Shown piece after piece: positions 41,586 through 50,174 of a DNA stretch of 64,000 nt; position 1 is the first letter of the stretch; every line of letters begins with the position of its first letter. The position numbers were made by a program, and so were the translations under genes. The notes under the pieces are model-generated. The model did no database searches and was not told where the DNA came from. It was given only the letters and a program-made list of their open reading frames with translations. Source of the stretch: Glutamicibacter sp. JC586 (GTDB taxonomy: Bacteria; Actinomycetota; Actinomycetes; Actinomycetales; Micrococcaceae); NCBI RefSeq assembly GCF_009805585.1, contig NZ_VHIN01000010.1:310001-374000 (forward strand), in the 5' to 3' direction.

Positions 41586-44294
41586 CTACGCACCTGCCAA
41601 TGTCTCGCCGGTGAACACCTGATATCCCAGAGCCTGGTGATACCCGTGAATCTCACGAGTATCTAGCCGGTCCATGTAATCCAAGATGTTCAAGGTAACC
41701 ACCTGTCCGGGGACCAATACCGGGAAACCTGGCGGGTAAGGAGTGACAAAGAGCGCCGAGACAATCTGTTCGCCTGCTGCAATTCGTTCGCGAATCTGGG
41801 CCGAGGACAAGAAGTGCGTTGCCGGGTCTTGGTAGGTCAGGTAGTAGGCCTTGCGTACGTCCCCGCTGCCCCCGCCGGTATCAAATTCCGGGGCGAAAGA
41901 ACTGAAGTCAGGCAGACAGACCGAGTTCTCATCGTCACTAGTGTTCAGTGCTGGGAGCTGGCCTTCCAGTCGTATCTTACGTTCCAACTCTTCGGCGATT
42001 TTCACCAGCACTTCAATCAGGTGCGCCACGGCAGAACGCGTAGTTCCGATATTGGTCATGAGCAGCACTGACGTACGGCTGGTCTTATTAACCTGAATTG
42101 AGTGCCCGTCCATCAGGTACTGGTGTTTGAAGGTATCCCCATCCACGCCGGTCCGGCTAATATCCAAGGTCAACCGTGACGGATCCACCACAAACTCGTC
42201 GTTGCCCCAGGCTTCATCCCAGGCGGCCAATCCGTCGCGTACCGGTGTCGCGCTGGTGGAGCACCGGTATTCGTCTGGGATCAGATCTTTGGAATCTAGA
42301 ATCCGGAAGTATTTGCCCAATAACGCGTTACGAGTCATGGCCCGGCAAATAGACTGCGCCAAATCCACCTGACGTTGGACCAGCGCATAGCCTTCCAATT
42401 CCGCTTGACGACGCCCAATATCAAGAGAAGCCAGGATCTGATAATTAGGCGAGGTCGAGGTGTGGGTCATGTACGCTTCACGGAAGGCATTGCGGTTACG
42501 CATCGCAAAGTCCTGATCAAAGACGTGAATCATGGAGCCTTGGCGCAAGGACGTCAGCGTCTTGTGCGTGGACTGCGTCGAGTAAACGCGCAGTCTAACC
42601 AGCCCAGGATCTGGGATCAGTCGCGTATTCAGCCACAGTTCATCATTCTGCGGCGCATCGATAGTCCCCGGCTCTGGTAGTTGCTGAACCTGCTGAGCGA
42701 AGCGCTGTTGATACTCCTGCGTTTCCATCTGTGCTTCCAACCGGGAGGCCACGCTCATAGCGGTGCGTTGCCGGTAGACCGGATGGAACCCCGCAAAAGC
42801 GAACCATGCTTCATCCCACAAGAAAACCAGATCTGGTTTGATCGCGAGGCATTCTTCCATGACCCTGCGGGGGTCATAGATGATCCCGTCAAAAGTACAG
42901 TTGGTCAGCGTGATCATCTTGACCTTGTGCAGCAGACCTTCACGGCGTAGTTGCAGCAGTCGCGCTTTGATCTCGCGCAGCGGCACCGCACCATACATCG
43001 AATGTTCGTTCAGCGGATAGGCTTCAAGGTAGCTGACATGGGCGCCGGCCAGCACCAATGAATAGTGATGAGACTTGTGGCAGTTGCGGTCCACCAACAC
43101 GATATCTCCAGGGGCCAGGATCGACTGGTGCACGATTTTATTGGCCGTCGAAGTTCCGTTGGTGACGAAGTAGGTTCGGTGACTGCCAAAGGCACGGGCC
43201 GCAAGCTCGTGGGCTTTTTTGATGGAGCTTTGTGGATCGAGTAGGGAATCTAGACCGCCGGAGGTGGCTGAGGTTTCTGCCAACAATAGGTTCTTGCCGT
43301 AGAAGTCCACCAGGTCTCGGGCCCACGGTGAATTTTGCACCGATCCGGCGCGGGAAATCGGCATCGCGTGGAAGACACCGCCAGGACGCTTGGCATACTT
43401 CTGCAGGGCGGCAAAGAACGGGGTGTGGTACCGCTCGATGACCTCGGCAATGATGGACAGGTGCAGGTCCATGCCGTCGTTGCGCGAAAAGATACGCCGG
43501 AAGCGTCCGGTGATCTCGTGGGCAATGGATTCTAGAGCCACGCCGGCCATCAGATAAACCGGCAACTGCGGATGTAAGGTATCGAGGATCTCTTCAAGAT
43601 CCAACAGTCGCTGAATCTGTCGAGTGGATTCGAAGTAGCCGGCCGTGCGGTTCGTGATGAACTTGTGAAGCGTGGAAGACAGTCGGCGCCGGGTCGCCAG
43701 TTCAAAGCGGGCAGTGAGCACCACGCCCTGAATGCTGGGATTGATTACGACAGCTGCCAAGGCATCTTCGACGCTGGGCACCACAATAAAGTTGTAGTGG
43801 AACGGATCAGTGCGCCCCCGTTGGGCGGCTAGTTCCTCGGTAAATTTAGCTATCTCATCGGCGGGGCCATTATCCAGCAGTAAGATCTCGACCATCGGCA
43901 CATAGGGCTTGATGCCACCAGCTGGATCTTCACCCTCACTCTGAGGTTGATCGTGACCATCCATGTCGACGTATTGAGTAATGGTCCTGAACGACTGATT
44001 GGCTTGATAAACCAATTGCATCGCATCGGCATAATGGCCGTTGGACATCAGCTCCACTACGTCGTTCAAGTAGTCAACACCGGGGTTGGCCCAATACGGC
44101 TCGATGGAAGCTAGTAGCCCCAGCAAGCGGCCGGCTTCAAGTTCATGTTCCTTACGGCCCGGTTCATCGTGATGTTCCGAGGCGATTTCGCTCAGTACAT
44201 ATCCGAGGTGCTCCCACGCGTCTTTGCGTTTACGCCATGCACTTTCTGGTGTTGCAACGGCCTGATTCTTCCCTGAGGTCAACCTCTTGCTCAC
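41586..44294 (-). CDS. Orn/Lys/Arg-type basic amino acid decarboxylase
   Basis: About 900 aa, PLP-dependent (fold type I) Orn/Lys/Arg decarboxylase family. Visible parts: an N-terminal wing-like domain (about 1-290), the PLP domain with VTNGTSTANKIVHQSILAPGDIVLVDRNCHKSHHYSL, LWDEAWFAFAGFHPVYR, and the PLP lysine in STQSTHKTLTSLRQGSMIH, then a C-terminal domain ending FPVLVPGQVVTLNILDYM. Size and wing domain suit arginine or lysine decarboxylase, used for acid resistance and polyamine supply. I chose GTG 44294 (GAAAGGA upstream) over GTG 44315. A GTTAAC palindrome lies just upstream. Substrate unassigned. Confidence 0.9.
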   Translation of the reverse strand: MSKRLTSGKNQAVATPESAWRKRKDAWEHLGYVLSEIASEHHDEPGRKEHELEAGRLLGLLASIEPYWANPGVDYLNDVVELMSNGHYADAMQLVYQANQSFRTITQYVDMDGHDQPQSEGEDPAGGIKPYVPMVEILLLDNGPADEIAKFTEELAAQRGRTDPFHYNFIVVPSVEDALAAVVINPSIQGVVLTARFELATRRRLSSTLHKFITNRTAGYFESTRQIQRLLDLEEILDTLHPQLPVYLMAGVALESIAHEITGRFRRIFSRNDGMDLHLSIIAEVIERYHTPFFAALQKYAKRPGGVFHAMPISRAGSVQNSPWARDLVDFYGKNLLLAETSATSGGLDSLLDPQSSIKKAHELAARAFGSHRTYFVTNGTSTANKIVHQSILAPGDIVLVDRNCHKSHHYSLVLAGAHVSYLEAYPLNEHSMYGAVPLREIKARLLQLRREGLLHKVKMITLTNCTFDGIIYDPRRVMEECLAIKPDLVFLWDEAWFAFAGFHPVYRQRTAMSVASRLEAQMETQEYQQRFAQQVQQLPEPGTIDAPQNDELWLNTRLIPDPGLVRLRVYSTQSTHKTLTSLRQGSMIHVFDQDFAMRNRNAFREAYMTHTSTSPNYQILASLDIGRRQAELEGYALVQRQVDLAQSICRAMTRNALLGKYFRILDSKDLIPDEYRCSTSATPVRDGLAAWDEAWGNDEFVVDPSRLTLDISRTGVDGDTFKHQYLMDGHSIQVNKTSRTSVLLMTNIGTTRSAVAHLIEVLVKIAEELERKIRLEGQLPALNTSDDENSVCLPDFSSFAPEFDTGGGSGDVRKAYYLTYQDPATHFLSSAQIRERIAAGEQIVSALFVTPYPPGFPVLVPGQVVTLNILDYMDRLDTREIHGYHQALGYQVFTGETLAGA

Positions 44295-44322
44295 GGTTGC
44301 CGGTATTCCTTTCACCCTGCAC

Positions 44323-44341
44323 GGTTAACTGGTTGTTAACC
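44323..44341. promoter_or_regulatory. GTTAAC palindrome upstream of the decarboxylase gene
   Basis: GGTTAAC-TGGTT-GTTAACC, 7-bp arms, about 30 bp before the decarboxylase start. It is in the right place for an operator or transcription-factor site. The rest of 44342-44638 contains no gene I can support. Confidence 0.45.
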
Positions 44342-44638
44342 CGCCGAGTGATCTTTTCGCACCCAGCAGGGCGAGAGTATGTCACTACCGGTAAGTAGAG
44401 ATTCGAATTATTGGCTTGTTACGCAGAAAAATCGCTACTCACCCAAAGATTCATCTGGCATTTACTTCACCGGTGCCCGCAGGCAAAATCTTCTCCACGC
44501 TTCGGTGAACTGACCATGACCAACTAAAGCACTATTGTTGTGGGCCACCTTCAGCTAACTGCATCGTACCGGGGTGGTGTTCATAGGGGTACCAGCAGAA
44601 CCTCCCCAAAACAATGTGGCAATGCCTAGAGTAAAAAG

Positions 44639-45070
44639 ATGAACAAGAACTCTGATCAGCCCTTTGCACTGGGTAAACCAAACGATGCCTACACGCAATA
44701 TTTCACTGGGCAAAGCTACCTGGCTCCACTTGCCGATGGCAGTGTGCCATTGAACAACGTCAGCTTTGAGCCCGGTTGCCGGAACAACTAGCATATCCAC
44801 CACGGTGCCAACGGAAGTGGCGACCAGATCTTGATCTGCACCGCCGGATCCGGCTGGTACCAAGCCGAAGGCCAAGAGCCAATCAGCATGGAACCTGGGA
44901 GAGTAATTCGGGTTCCCGCCGGAACCAAGCATTGGCATGGTGCCAAAGCCGATGCGTGGTTCAGCCACCTCGCCTACATCACCCCAGGAGATAGCGTTCG
45001 CAATGAGTGGCTGGAGCCGGTCACCGACGAGGCTTACCGTGCACTACACAACGAGGGAGAACAAGCTTGA
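44639..45070 (+). pseudogene. Cupin-domain protein with an in-frame stop
   Basis: The frame MNKNSDQPFALGKPNDAYTQYFTGQ then SYLAPLADGS and SFEPGCRNN runs to a TAG at codon 51 (44789-44791), then continues without a shift as HIHHGANGSGDQILICTAGSGWYQAEGQEP and RVPAGTKHWHGAK to 45070. Relatives read CRNNWHIHH at this point, so the codon is a TGG changed to TAG. Both cupin metal motifs (HxH, and GxxxxP-x4-H-x3-H) are otherwise present. About 143 codons. It heads an operon with the aldo-keto reductase (TTGA overlap) and a CMD protein, a common trio in oxidative-stress loci. A sequencing error is possible. Confidence 0.82.
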
Positions 45071-45924
45071 GCGCACTGACCGACACCTATTCACTGTTAA
45101 ACGAAGTTCAGATCCCCAAGCTTGGTCTTGGCACCTGGTTCATTGACGACGCCGCAGCCCCGGCAGCGGTGAGTGCCGCCATAGGACTCGGCTACCGCAA
45201 CATCGATACCGCACAGGCCTACGGCAATGAGCGAGGAGTCGGAGAAGGTCTGCGACGCAGCGGTGTAGCCCGCGAGGAGCTCTTCGTTTCGACCAAGCTC
45301 GCCGCAGAAATCAAAGACTACGACCAAGCGGTAGCCGCCATCGATGAGTCGCTGGAAAAGCTCGGATTGGACTACGTTGACCTGTTCCTGATTCATGCGC
45401 CGCAGCCCTGGGATCAGTTCCGTGACGGCGATAATGCCGAAGGGAATCTCGCCGCGTGGAACGCGCTAGAAGTGGCCTATCGTTCAGGGAAGATCCGTTC
45501 TATTGGGGTCTCGAACTTCCTTGAAAAGGACATAGAAAACTTGATCGGCAAGGCTGAGATAGCGCCCCAGGTTAATCAGATCCTGTTGCACGCCGGAAAC
45601 ACTCCCACTGAATTGCTTGACTACTGCAAACAGCAGGACATCCTGATTCAGGCTTACTCCCCCATGGGCCACGGTGAAATTCTCGGCAACGCGGAGATCA
45701 CTGAAATGGCCCACAAGTATGGCGTCAGCGTCCCCCAGCTGTGCATCAAATACACCCTTCAGCTCGGTACGGTGTCCTTACCCAAGACAGCGAACCCGGA
45801 GCATATGAAGGCGAACTCCGAACTGGACTTTGAAATTTCCGACCACGATATGCAATCGCTGCAGAACCTCAATGTGCGTGACTACGGAAAATCCATCGCG
45901 TTCCCGGTTTACAGCGGTAAGTAA
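45067..45924 (+). CDS. Aldo/keto reductase
   Basis: A 285-aa NADPH-dependent reductase. Hallmarks: IPKLGLGTWF, the catalytic D-Y pair in YRNIDTAQAYGNERGVGEGL, VDLFLIHAPQPW with the active-site His, GVSNF and the C-terminal NADPH loop LPKTANPEHMKAN. The length is right for the AKR5/2,5-diketogluconate-reductase group. The TTG at 45067 with GGGAGAA upstream is preferred; the longer frame at 45007 is inside the cupin. It overlaps the cupin stop by 4 bp (TTGA) and is followed 9 bp later by the CMD gene. Confidence 0.93.
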   Translation: MSALTDTYSLLNEVQIPKLGLGTWFIDDAAAPAAVSAAIGLGYRNIDTAQAYGNERGVGEGLRRSGVAREELFVSTKLAAEIKDYDQAVAAIDESLEKLGLDYVDLFLIHAPQPWDQFRDGDNAEGNLAAWNALEVAYRSGKIRSIGVSNFLEKDIENLIGKAEIAPQVNQILLHAGNTPTELLDYCKQQDILIQAYSPMGHGEILGNAEITEMAHKYGVSVPQLCIKYTLQLGTVSLPKTANPEHMKANSELDFEISDHDMQSLQNLNVRDYGKSIAFPVYSGK

Positions 45925-45933
45925 GGATTAGAC

Positions 45934-46245
45934 ATGACAGAAAAAGTCACTGCAGGACGCGATGCTATGGGTGAATTTGCACCAAAATTTGCCGCGCTGA
46001 ATGATGATGTTCTCTTTGGCGAGGTTTGGAGCCGCGCCGCGCAGCTCTCCGCGCGCGATCGAAGCATCGTTACCGTCACCGCTTTGTTGTCCACCGGTAG
46101 TCTGGACAGCTCGTTGGAACACCACATTCGTCGGGCCAAGGCTAATTCGGTCACCGCGGAAGTGATTACCCACGCGGCATTCTATTCCGGTTGGCCTAAA
46201 GCTTGGGGCGCCTTGCGCATCGCCAAAGACGTTTACGCTGAATAG
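45934..46245 (+). CDS. Carboxymuconolactone decarboxylase family protein
   Basis: A 103-aa CMD-fold protein (about the usual length for gamma-CMD-like or AhpD-like singles). Typical helices include RDRSIVTVTALLSTGS and LEHHIRRAKANSVTAEVITHAAFYSGWPKAWGAL. The Cys-x-x-Cys of peroxidase-type CMD proteins is absent, so a decarboxylase-like or unknown role is more likely than redox. Third gene of the cupin/AKR/CMD operon; the cupin is broken. Confidence 0.9.
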   Translation: MTEKVTAGRDAMGEFAPKFAALNDDVLFGEVWSRAAQLSARDRSIVTVTALLSTGSLDSSLEHHIRRAKANSVTAEVITHAAFYSGWPKAWGALRIAKDVYAE

Positions 46246-46248
46246 AAT

Positions 46249-46288
46249 TTGCCCTCCATGCTTGGCTTTGGCCGAACATGGAGGGCAA
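46249..46288. terminator. Terminator between the CMD and HAD genes
   Basis: TTGCCCTCCATG pairs with CATGGAGGGCAA (12 bp). It lies between convergent genes and could serve both strands. Confidence 0.85.
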
Positions 46289-46292
46289 TTAC

Positions 46293-47108
46293 TTAGAGCT
46301 GGCTGCGACCCTCGAGGTAAGCGCGTAGCACCTGCAGCACACCGTGTTCGGTATTGGCGGGCGCGGTGAAGTTTGCTGCTGCAGCTACTTCAGGGTGGGC
46401 ATTGGCCATGGCGAAAGAGTAGGTGGCAGCCTTGATCATTTCCAGATCGTTCGGGTAATCACCGAAGACCACGGTTTGATCATCGGTGATGCCCAGTTCC
46501 TTCTGCAGGGCACCTAAGGCCAGGCCCTTATGAACTCCGTGGTTCATGGCATCCACCCAATGAGTGCCCGAGACGACCACCTGCAGTGGAACCTCCAGCG
46601 CATCGGCCATGTCTTGGACCTGGCCGGTGCCCACGTTGACTGCCATCTTGATGATGTCGCCTTGGACCTCGGACAGGTCCTCAACAAACTTCACTGCACG
46701 GTAGTACGGGGCGACGGCCTGCATGAACTTTTCGTCGTTGCGTTCCACATAGGCGGTGCGTCGCCCGCAGATCACCAGCCCGGCGTCCAGGTCTTGGTGC
46801 TCGCGTACCGCTTCAATGACCGTTTTCACCGCGGCGGGGTCGATGACGTTGGAGTAGATTTCTTCTTCTCCGTCCATCACGACGGTGCCGTTTTCGGCGA
46901 TGATCGCGATTTCTCCCAGCGCGGCGAACTGTTCGCGCAGGGTGACGAACTGTCGTCCCGAGGCAGGAACAAATTTGATGCCTCGGGCCTGCAGTTGGTC
47001 AATCACACCCCAGGCTTCGTCCGGGATTTGACCGTTACCGTCCAAAAAGGTGCCGTCCATGTCAACGGCAACGAGCTTGATCTGGGCGTTCGGGTCAATG
47101 GTGTGCAT
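46293..47108 (-). CDS. HAD-IIB family hydrolase (Cof-like phosphatase)
   Basis: A 271-aa Cof-type HAD phosphatase. Motif I is VDMDGTFLD (nucleophile Asp), motif II is PASGRQF, motif IV is GDYPNDLEMIKAA; a C2-type cap lies between. It dephosphorylates sugar phosphates or similar. The frame extends to 47252, but ATG 47108 has AAGGAAT upstream and begins MHTIDPNAQIKLVAVDMDG, which is the expected N-terminus. It is 13 bp downstream of the glucokinase gene, so it probably belongs to the same operon. Confidence 0.92.
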   Translation of the reverse strand: MHTIDPNAQIKLVAVDMDGTFLDGNGQIPDEAWGVIDQLQARGIKFVPASGRQFVTLREQFAALGEIAIIAENGTVVMDGEEEIYSNVIDPAAVKTVIEAVREHQDLDAGLVICGRRTAYVERNDEKFMQAVAPYYRAVKFVEDLSEVQGDIIKMAVNVGTGQVQDMADALEVPLQVVVSGTHWVDAMNHGVHKGLALGALQKELGITDDQTVVFGDYPNDLEMIKAATYSFAMANAHPEVAAAANFTAPANTEHGVLQVLRAYLEGRSQL

Positions 47109-47121
47109 ATATTCCTTAGGT

Positions 47122-47925
47122 CTATGGATGCATGGCGCGTTGCGCGGCGCCCAACACCCCGGCGGCGTTGTTGAATGCTGCGGGTACGAGTTTTGCTCGC
47201 AAGTCCAGCTTAGGCAAGAAATGCTCGTGGTCCTCGGAGATTGCGCCACCAATCACAATCAAGTCTGGGCTGCACAGGAATTCCACGTGGGAAAGGTAGC
47301 GCTGCAAGCGGGCGATGTACTCATCCCAGCTCAGGTTCTCTTCGCGCATGACGCGGGCAGCGGCCTTGCTTTCGGCATCAAAGCCGTCGATTTCCAGGTG
47401 GCCAAATTCCAGGTTCGGGAACAGCACACCATCGCGGAAGAAGGCAGAGCCAATGCCGGTGCCCAGGGTCAGCAGTAGGGTGCTGCCCTTGATCGGAGCA
47501 CCGTCTTTAGAGCCAGCGCCGGCATACACTTCGGCCACACCGGCGGCGTCGGCGTCGTTGAGCAGGTGAACTTCGCGGTCCAGCACCTTGCTGAGCATGG
47601 CGGTGGCATCCAGGCCGATCCAGGCCTTGTCGATATTTGCTGCCGAGTGCACCACGCCGTCAATGACGATGCCCGGAACGGCAACGCCGACTGGCAGGCC
47701 CGCGAGGTCTTCGCCGGTGACTTCTTGAAGGTCACGAATAATTTGTGCCATGACCTCGGCGACGGCGTCGGGATGTGCGCCTTCTGGGGTGATCGCCTTG
47801 TTCAGGGTACTTTCGACAAGTTCCCCGTCGGTGGTGACTAGAGCGTACTTGATCGATGATCCGCCCATGTCAAGGCCGATGGCAGCGAACTGCGGTGTGG
47901 ATGCTGGTGCGGCAGATGTTGCCAT
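47122..47925 (-). CDS. ppgK: Polyphosphate glucokinase-type ROK kinase
   Basis: A 267-aa ROK kinase. The phosphate motif is IGLDMGGSSIKYALV, the catalytic Asp is in LLNDADAAGVAEV, and TLGTGIGSAFF and SPDLIVIGGAISEDHEHFLPKL complete the pattern. The C-terminal segment PAAFNNAAGVLGAAQRA matches actinobacterial PpgK, which can use polyphosphate or ATP to phosphorylate glucose. ATG 47925 has GGGGAGAA upstream. Upstream on the same strand is an ROK-type regulator (69 bp apart), downstream an HAD phosphatase. Confidence 0.87.
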   Translation of the reverse strand: MATSAAPASTPQFAAIGLDMGGSSIKYALVTTDGELVESTLNKAITPEGAHPDAVAEVMAQIIRDLQEVTGEDLAGLPVGVAVPGIVIDGVVHSAANIDKAWIGLDATAMLSKVLDREVHLLNDADAAGVAEVYAGAGSKDGAPIKGSTLLLTLGTGIGSAFFRDGVLFPNLEFGHLEIDGFDAESKAAARVMREENLSWDEYIARLQRYLSHVEFLCSPDLIVIGGAISEDHEHFLPKLDLRAKLVPAAFNNAAGVLGAAQRAMHP

Positions 47926-47993
47926 CAGGATTCTCCCCAACGTTGCAAAGAAATTTTAAGGACTCTTTACGATATAAAGCTTCCGCCGTTTGG

Positions 47994-49058
47994 TCAACGT
48001 TCGCGGTAGTTTTCCCAAAGATTACCCAAAGCGATTTCCCGGGCCCCAGCAATGGCTCCATGCGCCGCCGCGTGAGCACCAAATACCGAAGCGTGCACCT
48101 GCACCGGAACCACTAGACGATTATTAACCTCGTCAGCCAAGGCTTGGCACAATTCTTCACTCACTGCCGGGCCAGCAACCACCAGTTGTTGCGGGTCCAC
48201 AAAGCCCACCACATTGGCCATCACCTGGCTAAGCGGTCCAAAAAATTTAGGCCAGTTGCTACGCTGCTCCAATTTCTCCCACAGCACCCGAGTCTGGAAC
48301 ATGCCGGCCTCACCGAGGACCTCGCGCAGGTTCTTCTCCCCCAGCAACTGGTTCTCCAACTCGCCGGCCATGCCGTGGCGACCACGATGCAGTTTTCCAT
48401 CGATCACCAATCCGGCACCCAAACCAGAACCGATGTAGAGCATCATCAGTGAGCCGTCATGGTTTTCGGCCTCAGCCACCGCCATCCAGTTCACGTCATT
48501 ATCCAGAACCACCGGCACATCCTCGGCAAAGAGACCGGCCAGATTGGCACCCGAGGCCGGGAAGATCACCGTGGGAACAACATGCTCGGCCTCATCACGC
48601 AACACTGGCGCCGCCTGTGAGACCGCGGCGGCCAACAGAGGCGAACCAAGTTCGGCACCCACCCGGGTGATCTCGGCGGCCGCCATGACTTCCACCTCGG
48701 CCGCAGTGCTGTGCTCGGTCAAATCGTGGAACTGGTCAATAAGGATATTGCCTGCCAGATCGGAGACTCGAACCTGAAGGGACTCGGCCTGCAGACACAG
48801 TGCCATAAGGTGACCAAATTCGGCACGCAGCGCATAACGTTCCGGGGTGCGACCGCGCTTGGTTTCCGACGGTCTCTCCACTGCCACTGCAAGCCCGTTT
48901 TCTTCCAAGCGTGAGATCGCCTGCGAGGCGGTGGGTTTGGAGATGCCAAGGTCCGCAGAAATCTGAGTGCGTGTGGCCGGGGCGGCGCACAGGTAGTCGA
49001 ACACCCTAATGTCGGTCAAAGTTGCCAGAGCCCTTGGGCCAGCGGTCGAATCAGTCAC
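47994..49058 (-). CDS. ROK family transcriptional regulator
   Basis: A 354-aa protein with an N-terminal winged HTH (RVFDYLCAAPATRTQISADLGISKPTASQAISRLEENGL) and a ROK sugar-kinase-like domain (from about 85; LYIGSGLGAGLVIDGKLHRGRHGMAGELEN). The ROK zinc ligands CxCGxxGC are not present, which is common in regulators. It probably senses a sugar or sugar phosphate and controls the downstream glucokinase and HAD genes. Confidence 0.9.
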   Translation of the reverse strand: MTDSTAGPRALATLTDIRVFDYLCAAPATRTQISADLGISKPTASQAISRLEENGLAVAVERPSETKRGRTPERYALRAEFGHLMALCLQAESLQVRVSDLAGNILIDQFHDLTEHSTAAEVEVMAAAEITRVGAELGSPLLAAAVSQAAPVLRDEAEHVVPTVIFPASGANLAGLFAEDVPVVLDNDVNWMAVAEAENHDGSLMMLYIGSGLGAGLVIDGKLHRGRHGMAGELENQLLGEKNLREVLGEAGMFQTRVLWEKLEQRSNWPKFFGPLSQVMANVVGFVDPQQLVVAGPAVSEELCQALADEVNNRLVVPVQVHASVFGAHAAAHGAIAGAREIALGNLWENYRER

Positions 49059-49074
49059 CTCTCAAGTTTACTGG

Positions 49075-50172
49075 TCATGGGAGTAAGACTTGGCGAACCG
49101 AACGTCCCTGCGCCAGTTCATCGAGGGCCTGGTTGATCTCTTCCAATTTTCTGGTGCGCACCAATTTTTCCACCGGCAGCTTGCCGGCCCGCCACAATTC
49201 CTCGTAGTAAGGGATATCCGTGGCCGGCAGCGCCGAGCCCATGTAGCTTCCAATGATGGTGCGTGCCCCAGCGGTCAGTGCCAGAGGTTCAATGCTGCTC
49301 ATCGCTCCGGGGGCCGGAAGTCCCACCGTCACCAAGGTTCCACCCACGCCGGTGACTTTTAGGGCGGTCTCAAAGGCCCGCGGGTGCCCGGCTGCTTCGA
49401 TCACGATCTGCACCTCAACCCCATCCACGTCATCGGGGGTAGCCACCTGATCGACACCCAGTTCCAACGCGGTGTCAAGCTTTTCAGGGTTGGCGTCAAT
49501 GGCCAGAATTTTCCCCGTGGTGCGTTGCCCGACGGCCACCAGGAGCGCAGCCATGCCCACACCGCCCAGGCCCACGATCGCCACATCTTCGGCACCGGTA
49601 GCCTTAGCCGCATTGCGAAGCGCACCGCCACCGGTGAGCACCGCACAACCCAGTACCGCTGCCACTTCAGGTGGCACATCCTGACCCACGGGTACCAGCG
49701 AACGAGCATCCATCACCGCATAGTCGGCGAAGGCCGAAACTCCCAGATGGTGATGGACCGGCTGCCCGTCCATCACCAGTCGGCGAGCGCCGGTGAGCAG
49801 GGTGCCGGCAGTATTGGATTTGGTCCCGGCAGTGCATGGCAGTTTGCCGCCGGTGGCGCAGGCGCCGCACTGCTCACAGCGTGGAAGGAACACCGAAATC
49901 ACCTGTTGCCCCACGCTGAGCTCAACCCCAACTCCTACCTGTTCGATGATGCCGGCCGATTCGTGCCCCAGGACCATCGGCACCGGCCGCGGCCGGTTAC
50001 CGTCAATCACCGACAGGTCAGAGTGGCACAGCCCGGCGGCGGTAATCCTTACCAGCACTTCTCCGGCGCCGGGCTCTTCGAGCTGCAGTGTGCGCAGAGC
50101 AAGCGGCTGGTGCTCGGCGTAAGGCGGTTGGTTCTCGCGCTGTTCAAGTACGGCGGCTCTAATCTGACGCAT
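49075..50172 (-). CDS. Zinc-dependent alcohol dehydrogenase
   Basis: A 365-aa medium-chain dehydrogenase. Catalytic zinc ligands Cys in AAGLCHSD and the GHE motif LGHESAGIIEQVG; the structural zinc site is the four-Cys loop RCEQCGACATGGKLPC; the Rossmann motif is IVGLGGVGMAALL. It is closest in form to class III/aryl-alcohol dehydrogenases and would oxidise alcohols with NAD. ATG 50172 (CAGGGAAAC upstream) is preferred to the frame from 50199. It lies 2 bp after the stop of the HIBADH-type gene, so they form an operon under the divergent LysR. Confidence 0.9.
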   Translation of the reverse strand: MRQIRAAVLEQRENQPPYAEHQPLALRTLQLEEPGAGEVLVRITAAGLCHSDLSVIDGNRPRPVPMVLGHESAGIIEQVGVGVELSVGQQVISVFLPRCEQCGACATGGKLPCTAGTKSNTAGTLLTGARRLVMDGQPVHHHLGVSAFADYAVMDARSLVPVGQDVPPEVAAVLGCAVLTGGGALRNAAKATGAEDVAIVGLGGVGMAALLVAVGQRTTGKILAIDANPEKLDTALELGVDQVATPDDVDGVEVQIVIEAAGHPRAFETALKVTGVGGTLVTVGLPAPGAMSSIEPLALTAGARTIIGSYMGSALPATDIPYYEELWRAGKLPVEKLVRTRKLEEINQALDELAQGRSVRQVLLP

Positions 50173-50174
50173 GC

